From contig JBAZMA010000008.1 of assembly GCA_041649995.1 (NCBI GenBank), positions 1 to 64,000 of the forward strand: a DNA stretch of 64,000 nt. Reading direction: 5' to 3'. Each line of letters starts with the position of its first letter. Position 1 is the stretch's first letter. The DNA comes from JBAZMA01 sp041649995. Its GTDB lineage: Bacteria; Omnitrophota; Gorgyraeia; Velamenicoccales; Velamenicoccaceae. The notes beneath the pieces were generated by a model. The model was not told the origin of the DNA, did not search any database, and saw only the letters and a program-made list of their open reading frames with translations. Shown piece by piece: positions 35,462-42,543 of the stretch. The translations under genes were made by a program, and so were the position numbers.

Positions 35462-36142
35462 ATGAAGAACCGCAGGCCGATGAAAACGGTGACGCCTTTT
35501 CAGATGATGCGCCTGGACAGGCAGGCTCAGCTTCGCTACGGCATCGCGCCCCTGATCCTTATGGAAAACGCCGGGCGTTGCGCGGCAGAGGAGGCTTCCC
35601 GGATGCTGGGCGGCGGCAGGGCTGGCCGGGTTGTCTGCGTTTGCGGGACAGGAAATAACGGCGGGGATGGTTTTGTTTGCGCCAGGCACCTGGTTAACAG
35701 GGGGATCAGGACGGATGTTTTTCTTCTTGGGAGCCCGGGGAAGTTAAAAGGCGACGCCAGGCTCAATTTCCTGATTTTGAAAAAGATGGGGTTGCGGATC
35801 CGCCTTCTTAAGGAAGGAGGGGATTTTTCCGCATTGCGGCGCGCCCTTAAAAAATCGCGCGTTGTCGTGGACGCGATTTTTGGCATCGGTTTTAAGGGCC
35901 GGCCGCGGGCCTGGCATGAAAAAGCCATCCAGGAGACCAACGCCTGCCTGAAACCGGTGTTGTCTTTGGATGTGCCGTCAGGATTGGATCCTCTGACAGG
36001 CAGGGCCGAAGGCGCCTGTGTCAGGGCCCAAAGAACAATCACCTTCGGTTTTCCCAAAACAGGGCTTTTCCGCGGGCAGGGGCCTTTTTACAGCGGAAAA
36101 GTCCTCGTCGCGGATATTTCGTTGCCCAGGACCCCTAGATAA
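35462..36142 (+). CDS. nnrE: NAD(P)H-hydrate epimerase (YjeF N-terminal domain)
   Basis: Interconverts the R and S forms of hydrated NAD(P)H so that the repair dehydratase can act. Motifs are APLILMENAGRCAAEEA, VCGTGNNGGDGFVCARHL, VVDAIFGIGFKG and LSLDVPSGLDPLTG. Only the YjeF N-terminal domain is present (226 residues); the ADP/ATP-dependent dehydratase domain with which it is often fused is absent and must be encoded elsewhere. It has its own promoter and is followed by a promoter for the response regulator. Identification is firm. Confidence 0.92.
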   Translation: MKNRRPMKTVTPFQMMRLDRQAQLRYGIAPLILMENAGRCAAEEASRMLGGGRAGRVVCVCGTGNNGGDGFVCARHLVNRGIRTDVFLLGSPGKLKGDARLNFLILKKMGLRIRLLKEGGDFSALRRALKKSRVVVDAIFGIGFKGRPRAWHEKAIQETNACLKPVLSLDVPSGLDPLTGRAEGACVRAQRTITFGFPKTGLFRGQGPFYSGKVLVADISLPRTPR

Positions 36143-36147
36143 TTATT

Positions 36148-36175
36148 TTGAAAGAATTGGCGAGGGGTGTATAAT
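36148..36175 (+). promoter_or_regulatory. Sigma-70-type promoter of the response regulator gene
   Basis: TTGAAA (36148-36153), a 16-base spacer and a perfect TATAAT (36170-36175). AAGGAAGG precedes the ATG at 36196. Confidence 0.7.
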
Positions 36176-36195
36176 GCTCTCAAAAGGAAGGAATC

Positions 36196-36555
36196 ATGAA
36201 GAAAAAAATATTAGTCATTGATGATGATAAAGAGCTGACCCAGGAAGTCAAAGAGTTCCTGCAGTATGCCGGATACGCGGTCCATACCATCAATGATCCC
36301 CTGAAGGTCGAGGCTATGGTCAAGAAGAATGCCTACGATATTGTTCTCCTTGACCTGAAAATGCCGCATCTGAGCGGGACCAGCCTGGTCAAAACGATCA
36401 AGGACAGGGTGCCTGATTGCCGGATTTTTATCATCAGCGGCCGCCCTTTTGCCGAGAAGCTTATTGAAGAAGAAGGCTTGAATAACAGCGTGACCGGCGT
36501 GATCAGCAAGCCTTTTTATCCGGAAAAGATTTTGGAACAGCTCGCCGCCCTTTAA
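36196..36555 (+). CDS. Single-domain response regulator (CheY-like receiver)
   Basis: 119 residues, a lone receiver domain with no output domain. The acidic pocket is Asp9-Asp10-Asp11 in VIDDDKE, the phosphate acceptor is Asp53 in VLLDLKMP, and the conserved lysine is in ISKPFYP. It has its own promoter and is followed by a terminator at 36711, so it is a one-gene unit. A partner kinase is not adjacent; the multi-PAS kinase at 44624, which lacks a receiver, is one possible partner, but nothing in the sequence links them. Confidence 0.9.
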   Translation: MKKKILVIDDDKELTQEVKEFLQYAGYAVHTINDPLKVEAMVKKNAYDIVLLDLKMPHLSGTSLVKTIKDRVPDCRIFIISGRPFAEKLIEEEGLNNSVTGVISKPFYPEKILEQLAAL

Positions 36556-36710
36556 GCCGCACGCCTCTTCCTTCAGCGCCTCTTTTTATTTTTGAATGGA
36601 ATCCCAGGTTTTAAGGCCTATGCCGAAACCCCTGCGCGATTAGTCACACGAAAAGTTGCGCGTAGTCCTCATCCTTTATTTCCACGAAAAGAGTCAATAA
36701 AAACCAGAGA

Positions 36711-36739
36711 CAGGCCATCGTAGCGGGCCTGTTTTTTTT
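36711..36739 (+). terminator. Rho-independent terminator
   Basis: CAGGCC (36711-36716) pairs with GGCCTG (36726-36731) and is followed by eight T. It separates the response regulator from the GT4 gene. The rest of the 36556-36794 gap shows no gene. Confidence 0.75.
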
Positions 36740-36794
36740 CTATTCTGATGTTTGCCTTTTTTACAGGATCTCTTCATTAAAGGAAAAGGACGGC

Positions 36795-37895
36795 ATGCAG
36801 ATCGCCCAGGTAGCCCCTCTTTTTGAAAGCGTTCCCCCGAAATTTTACGGAGGAACGGAACGCATTGTTTCTTATTTGACCGAAGAACTCGTGAAAATGG
36901 GTCACGAAGTCACGCTCTATGCCAGCGGAGATTCCGTGACCAGGGCGAGGCTGATTCCGGCCTGTCACAGGGCCCTTCGTCTTGACAAAAGCAGCGTGGA
37001 TCCCATCGCCGACCATGTTTTTCTGGCGGAACAAGTCTTTCAGGCCGCCGGGCAGTTTGATATCATCCATTCCCATATCGATTACCTTCCTTATCCTCTG
37101 CTTCGCCGGATGAAACGGCCTCATTTGACCACTCTCCACGGCCGCCTGGACATCCCGAATCTGCAGAATATCTATAAAGAATTCAGCGAAATTCCCCTGG
37201 TTTCAATCTCCGATTTTCAAAGGACACCTATCGAACGGGCCAACTGGAGGGCCACGATTTATCACGGCCTGCCTTCGGATCTTTATGATTACAGGGAAGG
37301 GGAGGGCGGTTATCTTGCTTTTTTGGGCAGGATCAGCCCGGAGAAAAGGGTGGACGCGGCGATTGAAATCGCCAAGCGCACGGGGATAAAACTCAAGATA
37401 GCGGCCAAGGTGGATAATGTGGACAGGCAGTATTTTGAACAGGCCGTCAAACCCCTTCTTAAGAATGACGGGGTTGAGTTTATCGGGGAGATCGGAGATG
37501 CCGAAAAAAACGAATTTTTGGGCAATGCCCTGGCCCTTCTTTTCCCGGTGGATTGGCCGGAGCCGTTCGGGCTTGTTATGATCGAGGCGATGGCCTGCGG
37601 CACGCCGATCATAGCGCGCAGGCAGGGTTCAGTGCCTGAGGTCGTCGAAGAAGGTGTTAACGGCTATATCATCAAAAATATCAGGGGCGCGGTCCAGGCC
37701 GTCCGTCACATCGGCAGGCTGAGCCGTAAGCGCTGCCGCCGGGCGTTTGACGAGAGGTTCACGTCGCGGATCATGGCTGAGAATTATCTGAAGGTTTACG
37801 AAGGCCTTATCGCGGCCTGCGCGGCAGGGGAAGGGAGGGTCCATGAGGATGAGGGATATTATCCGGGTCAAGGACGAGTATTACATAAGCGCTAA
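36795..37895 (+). CDS. Family 4 glycosyltransferase
   Basis: GT-B fold, 366 residues. FYGGTERIVSYLTEELVKMGHEVTLYASGDS is in the acceptor domain. LAFLGRISPEKRVDAAIEIAK and PEPFGLVMIEAMACGTPIIARRQGSVPEVV, with the E-x7-E element, are in the nucleotide-sugar domain. It overlaps the amylo-alpha-1,6-glucosidase gene by 53 bases, so the two are translationally linked, and glycosyltransferases of this kind often sit beside that debranching enzyme. It may act in alpha-glucan synthesis or make a glycoside such as sucrose or a trehalose relative. The exact donor and acceptor are unknown. Confidence 0.88.
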   Translation: MQIAQVAPLFESVPPKFYGGTERIVSYLTEELVKMGHEVTLYASGDSVTRARLIPACHRALRLDKSSVDPIADHVFLAEQVFQAAGQFDIIHSHIDYLPYPLLRRMKRPHLTTLHGRLDIPNLQNIYKEFSEIPLVSISDFQRTPIERANWRATIYHGLPSDLYDYREGEGGYLAFLGRISPEKRVDAAIEIAKRTGIKLKIAAKVDNVDRQYFEQAVKPLLKNDGVEFIGEIGDAEKNEFLGNALALLFPVDWPEPFGLVMIEAMACGTPIIARRQGSVPEVVEEGVNGYIIKNIRGAVQAVRHIGRLSRKRCRRAFDERFTSRIMAENYLKVYEGLIAACAAGEGRVHEDEGYYPGQGRVLHKR

Positions 37896-40014
37896 TTTTT
37901 CCTTCATGGAGGAACAGGTCCGCGTTCTGAAGTCCGGAGAGATGTTCGCTGTTTTTAATCAGGACGGGCACATCCGGCCCTTCGGCTTCGAAAGCCAGGG
38001 CCTTTATTATGAGGGGACCAGATTCCTGTCGCGGCTGGTGTTTCATATCGCCGGCAGGCATCCGCTCTTGCTCAGCTCTTCCATCAAGGAAGAAAACGAG
38101 TTGATGGTCGTTGATTTCACAAACGCCGATTTTTCCGGGGAAAATCACGAGTTCAACCCGAAGGGAAAAATCCATCTCCTGCGTTCCTGCTTTTTGAAGG
38201 AACCGTCCTATTATGAGCGCATCTGCGTCTCCAATTATGGCTTGTCCGTTTTGTCGATGATGTTCGGTCTGGAATTCGACGCGGATTACAGGGATATTTT
38301 TGAAGCGCGCGGGCTTACCCGCAAGCGCAGGGGCAGGATGCTTGATGCGGAATTCGGAAAAAATTGCGTCGTGCTGGGATATCAGGGGCTGGATGAAAAG
38401 TTCCGAAAGACGGTGATTTCATTTTTCCCTGTCCCTGTTTGCGTGAAAAAGAACAGGGCTGATTTTTTGGTCCGCCTGGAACCCAACGAGCACAAGGATC
38501 TCTATATCCGCGTCGACTGCGCCAGGAGGACAAAATCCAGGGGGGTCTGCGATTTTAACGAAGCCCATGAAGAGCTCAGGCGTTCCTACAGGCGCATGCG
38601 CCGGGACCTTTGCCGCGTGGAGACCTCCAATGAGCAGTTCAATTGCTGGCTGGAGCGTTCCGCGGACGATATTTTCATGATGCTGACCCAAGCGGGCGGC
38701 CATCTTTATCCCTACGCCGGGATACCGTGGTTCAGCACCGTCTTCGGAAGGGACGGGGTGATCACGGCGCTGGAGACCTTATGGAATTATCCGCACATCG
38801 CGCGCGAAGTCTTGTTGTATCTGTCGCAACACCAGGCCAAAGAGTTCAACGCGGCCAGGGACGCGGAGCCGGGGAAGATCCTGCATGAGGTCCGCAAAGG
38901 AGAAATGGCTGATCTCGGCGAAATCCCTTTCGGCCGATATTACGGAAGCGTGGATTCCACCCCTTTGTTTCTGGTTCTCGCGGGGCGTTATTATCAGCGG
39001 TCAGGAGATGCCGATCTCATCAGAGGAATCTGGCCTTCTTTGCTGGCCGCTCTGAACTGGATCAATGAATACGGCGATTCGGATGGCGACGGGTTTGTGG
39101 AATACGACAGAAAGGCCATCGGCGGTTTAAGCCAGCAGGGCTGGAAGGATTCAGGGGATTCGGTCTTCCATAAGGATGGCAGCCTCGCGGAGCCTCCGAT
39201 CGCCCTCTGTGAAGTCCAGGGATATGTGTATGAGGCAAAAAACCAGATGGCCAATATGGCGCGGATTTTAGGCGACTCCGAATTGAGCAATTCGCTTTTG
39301 AGGGAGGCCGCTAAGCTCAAAAAAGATTTTCAGGAGAAGTTCTGGTGCCGGGATATGAATTATCCGGCCCTGGCCCTTGACGGAAAAAAGAACCCCTGCC
39401 GCGTATTTACCTCCAATGCCGGACAGTGCCTGTTTTCAGGCATTGTGCACAAAAACCAGGCGGCCCGAATCCGGGATCGGCTTATGGAAGAAAGGTTTTT
39501 TTCCGGATGGGGCGTCAGAACGCTTGCGGAGGGCGAGATGAGGTTTAATCCCATGTCCTATCACAACGGCTCTATCTGGCCTCACGATAATTCTTTGATC
39601 GCTTTCGGGTTGGACCGATTCGGATACAAAAACGCCGTTTTGAATATTACCCGGGGACTCTTTGAGGCCAGTATGTCCATGGATCTTCACAGGCTGCCGG
39701 AGTTATTCTGCGGATTTTCCCGCAGACGAAACCAGGGCCCCACACTTTATCCTGTGGCTTGTAATCCCCAGGCCTGGTCTTCCGCGGCGGTCTTTATGCT
39801 CCTTCAGTCGTGCCTCGGCCTGCGTATCGATGCTCATGAGAACAAGGTTTATTTTTGTTATCCGGCACTGCCTGGCGACCTGGAAGAAATACGGATCACG
39901 AACCTTCGGGTGGGTTCTTCAAGCCTGGATATTCAATTGGAATATCATCCGAAAGATGTGGGGATCAAGATTATCCGGCGCGTGGGGAGCGTTAAGGTCG
40001 TTACCGTGAAATAG
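37843..40014 (+). CDS. Amylo-alpha-1,6-glucosidase (glycogen debranching family)
   Basis: 723 residues. The N-terminal beta-rich domain (about 1-270; FAVFNQDGHIRPFGFESQGLYYEGTRFLSRL) is of the bacterial GDE N-terminal type. The C-terminal (alpha/alpha)6 GDE/GH15-like domain has IPWFSTVFGRDGVITALETLWNYP, DSGDSVFHKDGSLAEPPIALCEVQGYVYEA and GWGVRTLAEGEMRFNPMSYHNGSIWPHDNSLIA. Known relatives remove alpha-1,6-linked glucose from branched glucans. The ATG at 37843 follows GGGAGGGTCC. It is the second, unrelated debranching enzyme in the window besides GlgX. Confidence 0.9.
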   Translation: MRMRDIIRVKDEYYISANFSFMEEQVRVLKSGEMFAVFNQDGHIRPFGFESQGLYYEGTRFLSRLVFHIAGRHPLLLSSSIKEENELMVVDFTNADFSGENHEFNPKGKIHLLRSCFLKEPSYYERICVSNYGLSVLSMMFGLEFDADYRDIFEARGLTRKRRGRMLDAEFGKNCVVLGYQGLDEKFRKTVISFFPVPVCVKKNRADFLVRLEPNEHKDLYIRVDCARRTKSRGVCDFNEAHEELRRSYRRMRRDLCRVETSNEQFNCWLERSADDIFMMLTQAGGHLYPYAGIPWFSTVFGRDGVITALETLWNYPHIAREVLLYLSQHQAKEFNAARDAEPGKILHEVRKGEMADLGEIPFGRYYGSVDSTPLFLVLAGRYYQRSGDADLIRGIWPSLLAALNWINEYGDSDGDGFVEYDRKAIGGLSQQGWKDSGDSVFHKDGSLAEPPIALCEVQGYVYEAKNQMANMARILGDSELSNSLLREAAKLKKDFQEKFWCRDMNYPALALDGKKNPCRVFTSNAGQCLFSGIVHKNQAARIRDRLMEERFFSGWGVRTLAEGEMRFNPMSYHNGSIWPHDNSLIAFGLDRFGYKNAVLNITRGLFEASMSMDLHRLPELFCGFSRRRNQGPTLYPVACNPQAWSSAAVFMLLQSCLGLRIDAHENKVYFCYPALPGDLEEIRITNLRVGSSSLDIQLEYHPKDVGIKIIRRVGSVKVVTVK

Positions 40015-40155
40015 CCTGCGGGAAAGGAATCAACAAAAAGAGGAATTTCCCTCTTGTGGGGCATGAAACGGCTGATAAAGTAGCGGCATAAGGCAAAGGC
40101 CGTAACAATGCCTTTAAAAAAGAGGTATTGAGCAAAAAAGACAGGTGGAGGAGTC

Positions 40156-40356
40156 ATGAACAGCAAGGGGAGCGGCGCCATTCTTTTGGTAGCCGGGCTT
40201 ATTATTTCAGGCCTGGGGATTTCATTTTTGGATTCTTTCGCGTCAAGGATTTCAGAGGCCCTTCAGGGGGCGTCGGCCGAGAAGGCATTATGGATGCTTA
40301 TGGCCGGCGTTGTCGCCACGATGGCAGGCACTATTCTTGTTTCAAAAGAAGGATAG
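40156..40356 (+). CDS. DUF3185-like small membrane protein
   Basis: 66 residues with two helices (about 7-25 and 45-62). GAILLVAGLIISGLGI, the central ASRISEALQGASAEKALWMLMAGVVATMAG and the length fit the DUF3185 family, found near stress-related genes; its function is unknown. GGAGG precedes the ATG by 4 bases. It stands alone upstream of the repeat region 40381-40545. Confidence 0.75.
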   Translation: MNSKGSGAILLVAGLIISGLGISFLDSFASRISEALQGASAEKALWMLMAGVVATMAGTILVSKEG

Positions 40357-40380
40357 CCGAGAAAACAGGCCACGGGCGAT

Positions 40381-40545
40381 GACCGTGAGGACGTTGGACG
40401 TGGGGACGTACCGATGGACGAAAGCACGAGGGACGATGACCGTGAGGACGTTGGACGTGAGGACGTGGGGACGTACGAAAGACGAAAACACGAAAGCACG
40501 AAGGACGAAAAACAATTAAAAATTAAGAATTAAGAATGAAGAATG
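40381..40545. repeat. Low-complexity GGACGT/GACGAAAGCACGA repeat
   Basis: Two rough copies of GATGACCGTGAGGACGTTGG (40378 and 40436), interspersed GGACGT and CACGAAAGCACGA words, then AATTAAGAATTAAGAATGAAG (from about 40517). The inverted counterpart lies at 30063-30330. The 40357-40679 gap has no other recognisable gene; its last part may hold a promoter (TACAAT at 40645). Confidence 0.65.
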
Positions 40546-40679
40546 ATTTAGGTGCCCAGGTGTTAGGGGTTGCTAGAAATTGGCAGCCGAAGCAGGTCAA
40601 TAAAAAAGAGAAAAGCCCACTATCCGTCCATAAGCCAGGCGCCTTACAATATCTTACACCGGGGAAGGCGTGATTTTTT

Positions 40680-40952
40680 ATGAAGACACGAAGAGATATC
40701 GACGAAGAGATCGCGCTGCTTCGGCGCATCCGGGATGAATACGGCCATTTGATCAAGCTGCGCTTTGCCGAATCCCTCCTGAAAATGATCATTCCATTGA
40801 AAAAAAAGGCGGCCGGGGCAGGCAAAGAAGAGCAGGCCGACGGCGCCGACTTGTGGAAAATAAAGGCCGCCGTTAGCGCCGCCGGAATCCTTTTGGCAAT
40901 GGTCTTGTTCAAAAGAGCGATGGGAAGACCCGCCAATAAAGCCGGGGAATAA
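40680..40952 (+). CDS. Small membrane-associated protein, stress-cluster type
   Basis: 90 residues. The charged N-terminal half has IDEEIALLRRIRDEYGHLIKLRFAESLLKM; a hydrophobic helix, IKAAVSAAGILLAMVLFKRAMG, ends it. The layout resembles the YqjK/DUF3618-like small proteins that accompany DUF883 and holin-like genes, but the match is by layout only. The next three genes follow at short distances. GGGGAAGG lies 11 bases before the ATG, which is rather far. Confidence 0.65.
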   Translation: MKTRRDIDEEIALLRRIRDEYGHLIKLRFAESLLKMIIPLKKKAAGAGKEEQADGADLWKIKAAVSAAGILLAMVLFKRAMGRPANKAGE

Positions 40953-40999
40953 ACTCTCGCGTTGTCGGGATATTTATAATTAGAGGCAAGAGGATTATT

Positions 41000-41368
41000 A
41001 TGGGGATCATGGAGTGGTTCGCGACCATTACAGAAGGCAACGCGGCTTCAAAATGGCCGCTCGGCAAATATCTTCAAACAGAATTTGCCCTGGTCTATCT
41101 GGCCCTGCTTAAGCTCGCGCACAGGATCATTCTTTACCTGGTCTGTATCGCGGTTTCCCTGTTTGTCGTTTCGATGGGCGCTTCTTTTCTCCTGATGTAT
41201 CTGGCCAGGAACGCCGCGAATCTGACAATCGCGGCCTGGGTGATCGCGGTTATTTTTGTTGTTGTTCCCATTATCGCTCTCTTTATCCTTCTCTCACACA
41301 AGGTCCTGATCCGGGTATTTGGGGCGGAAAAGTTGGTGGAAAGCGTCAAGAAAACAAGCTGTCGATGA
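41000..41368 (+). CDS. Holin-like (YqjE-type) membrane protein
   Basis: 122 residues with two long hydrophobic segments (about 45-75 and 79-105) after an amphipathic N-terminus. LKLAHRIILYLVCIAVSLFVVSMGASFLLMYLAR and TIAAWVIAVIFVVVPIIALFILL fit the phage-holin superfamily III-like proteins found next to DUF883 in many proteobacteria. In that setting they are envelope proteins, not lysis holins. AAGAGG lies 7 bases before the ATG. Confidence 0.7.
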   Translation: MGIMEWFATITEGNAASKWPLGKYLQTEFALVYLALLKLAHRIILYLVCIAVSLFVVSMGASFLLMYLARNAANLTIAAWVIAVIFVVVPIIALFILLSHKVLIRVFGAEKLVESVKKTSCR

Positions 41369-41399
41369 AAAATAAAACGGCCTCAAGGGAGGTGTTGAC

Positions 41400-41858
41400 A
41401 TGCCAGACAACACATACGAAAATCGCATCCAACAAACCACGCCGGAATCCTACACGGATGAAATCCGGAAAAAAACGGAGCAATCCATCGAATATTACGC
41501 CCATCACCCCGAGTTGATCGAGTGCAGGCTTAAGGAACTGGGGCAGGAATGGGATATCGAAAGGGTCCTGGAGACAAACGCCGCTTCCATTGTTTTGGCC
41601 GGGACGGCCTTCAGCATTTTGACGAACAGGAAATGGCTCCTTCTGCCTTTGGCGGTAGGAGGATTTCTCCTGCAGCATACGCTTCAGGGCTGGTGTCCTC
41701 CTTTGCCTGTTTTCCGCCGTATCGGCATACGGACCAAAGAGGAGATCATGAAAGAGAAGATCGCTCTTCTGGCGATCAAAGGACATTTTGACAAGATTGG
41801 ACAGACCCAGCAGGGTTCTCAGGAACGCCTGCGGGAGGCCCTTCTGACCTTAAAATAG
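41400..41858 (+). CDS. DUF2892-like membrane protein
   Basis: 152 residues. A soluble helical N-terminal part includes PESYTDEIRKKTEQSIEYYAHHPELIECRLKELGQEWDIER. Two helices follow, SIVLAGTAFSILTNRKWLLLPLAVGGFLLQHTLQG, then WCPPLPVFRRIGIRTKEEIMKEKIAL. The Trp-Cys-Pro-Pro-Leu-Pro segment is typical of DUF2892-type proteins. GGGAGG precedes the ATG. It is probably part of the same stress-related group as its neighbours. Confidence 0.72.
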   Translation: MPDNTYENRIQQTTPESYTDEIRKKTEQSIEYYAHHPELIECRLKELGQEWDIERVLETNAASIVLAGTAFSILTNRKWLLLPLAVGGFLLQHTLQGWCPPLPVFRRIGIRTKEEIMKEKIALLAIKGHFDKIGQTQQGSQERLREALLTLK

Positions 41859-41894
41859 ATTTTCAACAGGAAGACCCACAACAAGGAGAGAGAC

Positions 41895-42197
41895 ATGGAT
41901 ACGCAAATCCGGCAGCAGATCACAGATGCCCTGGAAACTTTGAACAGCGCCGCGCAGGAGAATAAGGAAGAGATCAAGCAGATCGTCCGGGAAAAATTCG
42001 GCCAGGTCAAGGACATTCTGGGCGCGCAAAAAGGCATGCTCCAGGAAAAAGTGGCCGAAGGCCGCGAGGTGGTGACCGAACAGCTGACGCGTATCGATTC
42101 GTCCGTTCGCAGCAACCCCTGGCCTTTTCTAGCGACAGCGGCCGCCAGTTCCTTTGTTTTAGGCGTCTTATTCACAAATAATAAAAAGAAGTCTTAG
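41895..42197 (+). CDS. DUF883/ElaB-like tail-anchored protein
   Basis: 100 residues: an amphipathic helical region (residues 1-75, rich in Gln, Glu and Lys) followed by one C-terminal helix (PWPFLATAAASSFVLGVLF) and a basic end, as in ElaB/YqjD proteins. In E. coli these tether ribosomes to the membrane in stationary phase; whether that holds here is unknown. GGAGAGAGAC precedes the ATG. Confidence 0.78.
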   Translation: MDTQIRQQITDALETLNSAAQENKEEIKQIVREKFGQVKDILGAQKGMLQEKVAEGREVVTEQLTRIDSSVRSNPWPFLATAAASSFVLGVLFTNNKKKS

Positions 42198-42224
42198 GGT
42201 TGTTTTTGCCTTGAAAGAAAAGCC

Positions 42225-42392
42225 ATGTTTGTCTGGTCGTTTTTGCTTCTGTTCATTGCCGTGATCGCGGGCCTTTTCAGTTTCGCGGGGTTGGTCCCCG
42301 CGAGCGCTTTTTTCGCAAAAGCGCTGTTTTTCATCTTTTTGATCATTTTCGTGGTCGTGGTCATGGGGCGGGCATTCCGCTCAAAGGCCTAA
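42225..42392 (+). CDS. DUF1328/YtjA-like small membrane protein
   Basis: 55 residues with two hydrophobic helices: FVWSFLLLFIAVIAGLFSFAG and AFFAKALFFIFLIIFVVVVMG. The pattern (F/G-rich first helix, AKALFFIFLIIF second) fits the DUF1328/YtjA family of very short membrane proteins. The start ATG lies 27 bases after the DUF883 gene, and a terminator follows, so it closes the 40680-42392 cluster. Confidence 0.78.
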   Translation: MFVWSFLLLFIAVIAGLFSFAGLVPASAFFAKALFFIFLIIFVVVVMGRAFRSKA

Positions 42393-42411
42393 AAAAGGGT
42401 GCGCGAGGAAT

Positions 42412-42457
42412 AAAAAGACCCTTCTCCGCTAACAAAAGAGGGGAAGGGAGTCTTTTT
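42412..42457 (+). terminator. Rho-independent terminator
   Basis: AAAAAGACCCTTCTCC (from 42412) pairs with GGGGAAGGGAGTCTTTTT (ends 42457) with small mismatches around a loop of about 11 bases, and ends in a T-run. It separates the small-membrane-protein cluster from kaiC. Confidence 0.75.
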
Positions 42458-42543
42458 GACTAAAAAGCGAAATGAGTCAATAAAAAGAGGAAAGCCGTCA
42501 ATGACAGCCGCAGAACTGGCGTTAAACTGTTGGAAAAGCGACC

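Noticed and set aside
41000..41368. Phage lysis holin or prophage remnant
   Set aside because: No endolysin, phage structural or integrase gene is nearby. The neighbours are stress-type membrane proteins that commonly accompany this family.
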